From assembly GCA_938024025.1 (NCBI GenBank), contig CALJBY010000267.1, positions 1 to 7,659 on the forward strand: a stretch of 7,659 nt of DNA. The letters run 5' to 3'. The position numbers and the translations under genes are program-made. Positions 7,483-7,659 of the stretch are shown in pieces. How positions within the stretch are numbered: the first letter of the stretch is position 1; every line of letters begins with the position of its first letter. The notes below the pieces were generated by a model that saw only the letters and a program-made list of their open reading frames with translations, was not told the origin of the DNA and did no database searches. The DNA comes from an uncultured bacterium (GTDB lineage Bacteria; Desulfobacterota; WTBG01).

Positions 7483-7659
7483 TTACAGGGCCTGAAGCAT
7501 GAGATCAGTCAGATCATAGAGCTTCATGGTCTCACCCTCTGCTTGCAGGGGGTCAGCCAGATTCTGCTCACAGTACGGGCAGCAGGTAACAATCGCCTCT
7601 GCACCTGTTTCCTTGGCCTCTTCAACACGCTCTTCTGCAACCTTGTAGGCAAATTCCGG
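7483..7659 (-). CDS. CCG-domain Fe-S protein (HdrD/GlpC-like), C-terminal end only
   Basis: The minus strand is open from the right edge to a TAA at 7485-7483, giving the last 58 residues of a protein whose start lies beyond the window. It reads PEFAYKVAEERVEEAKETGA, then EAIVTCCPYCEQNLADPL, and ends in LYDLTDLMLQAL. The cysteine-rich CCPYC followed by QNL matches the end of the second CCG (cysteine-rich) domain of heterodisulfide-reductase-type proteins. These include HdrD/HdrB, GlpC, and the DsrK/TmcB-like electron-transfer subunits. Such domains bind a non-cubane or [4Fe-4S] cluster and serve thiol-disulfide or quinone-linked electron transfer. Which subfamily it belongs to needs the missing N-terminal part. 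The gene converges on glgX and shares the terminator at 7407-7442. Confidence 0.8.
   Translation of the reverse strand, partial: PEFAYKVAEERVEEAKETGAEAIVTCCPYCEQNLADPLQAEGETMKLYDLTDLMLQAL

Noticed and set aside
1..7659. CRISPR arrays, tRNA or rRNA genes, insertion-sequence ends, riboswitches.
   Set aside because: I read for regular direct repeats, cloverleaf features and terminal inverted repeats and found none that I could support.

Overview
The window reads as a chromosomal segment of a Gram-negative-type, probably anaerobic or microaerophilic bacterium. The evidence is a Tat-exported Fe-S oxidoreductase, an RND/MMPL exporter, a membrane polyferredoxin and an Hdr-type CCG protein. By eye the base composition is moderate, with a very AT-rich patch at about 100-250. 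Only one gene has a clear Shine-Dalgarno sequence. Anammox Planctomycetota (Brocadiales), Desulfobacterota and Nitrospirota would all fit this gene content. I cannot choose between them from sequence alone.

Layout. Positions 1-219 hold the end of a prolipoprotein diacylglyceryl transferase (lgt) that stops matching the family after its sixth membrane segment, so it looks broken. Three plus-strand genes follow. The first (266-1483) is a Tat-signal aldo/keto reductase with a C-terminal ferredoxin-like domain. The second (1612-3972) is a 12-TM RND/MMPL transporter. The third (3979-5094) is a NapH-like six-TM protein with two [4Fe-4S] motifs, starting 6 nt after the transporter. A strong hairpin with a T-tract (5129-5172) ends this group. 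A separate plus-strand gene, glgX (5219-7378), encodes a glycogen debranching enzyme. A 13-bp bidirectional terminator (7407-7442) separates it from a convergent minus-strand gene at the right edge, of which only the last 58 codons are present. That gene encodes the C-terminus of an HdrD/GlpC-type CCG-domain Fe-S protein.

How the genes may work together. The transporter and the NapH-like protein are very probably co-transcribed, and the aldo/keto reductase may share their transcript. A Tat-exported Fe-S reductase beside a NapH-like protein recalls the NapG/NapH pairing. One reading is a membrane redox module that feeds electrons to an exported reductase acting on material moved by the transporter. 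That link is inference. glgX is a stand-alone glycogen-metabolism gene, and the two terminators argue that its transcription is independent of both neighbours.
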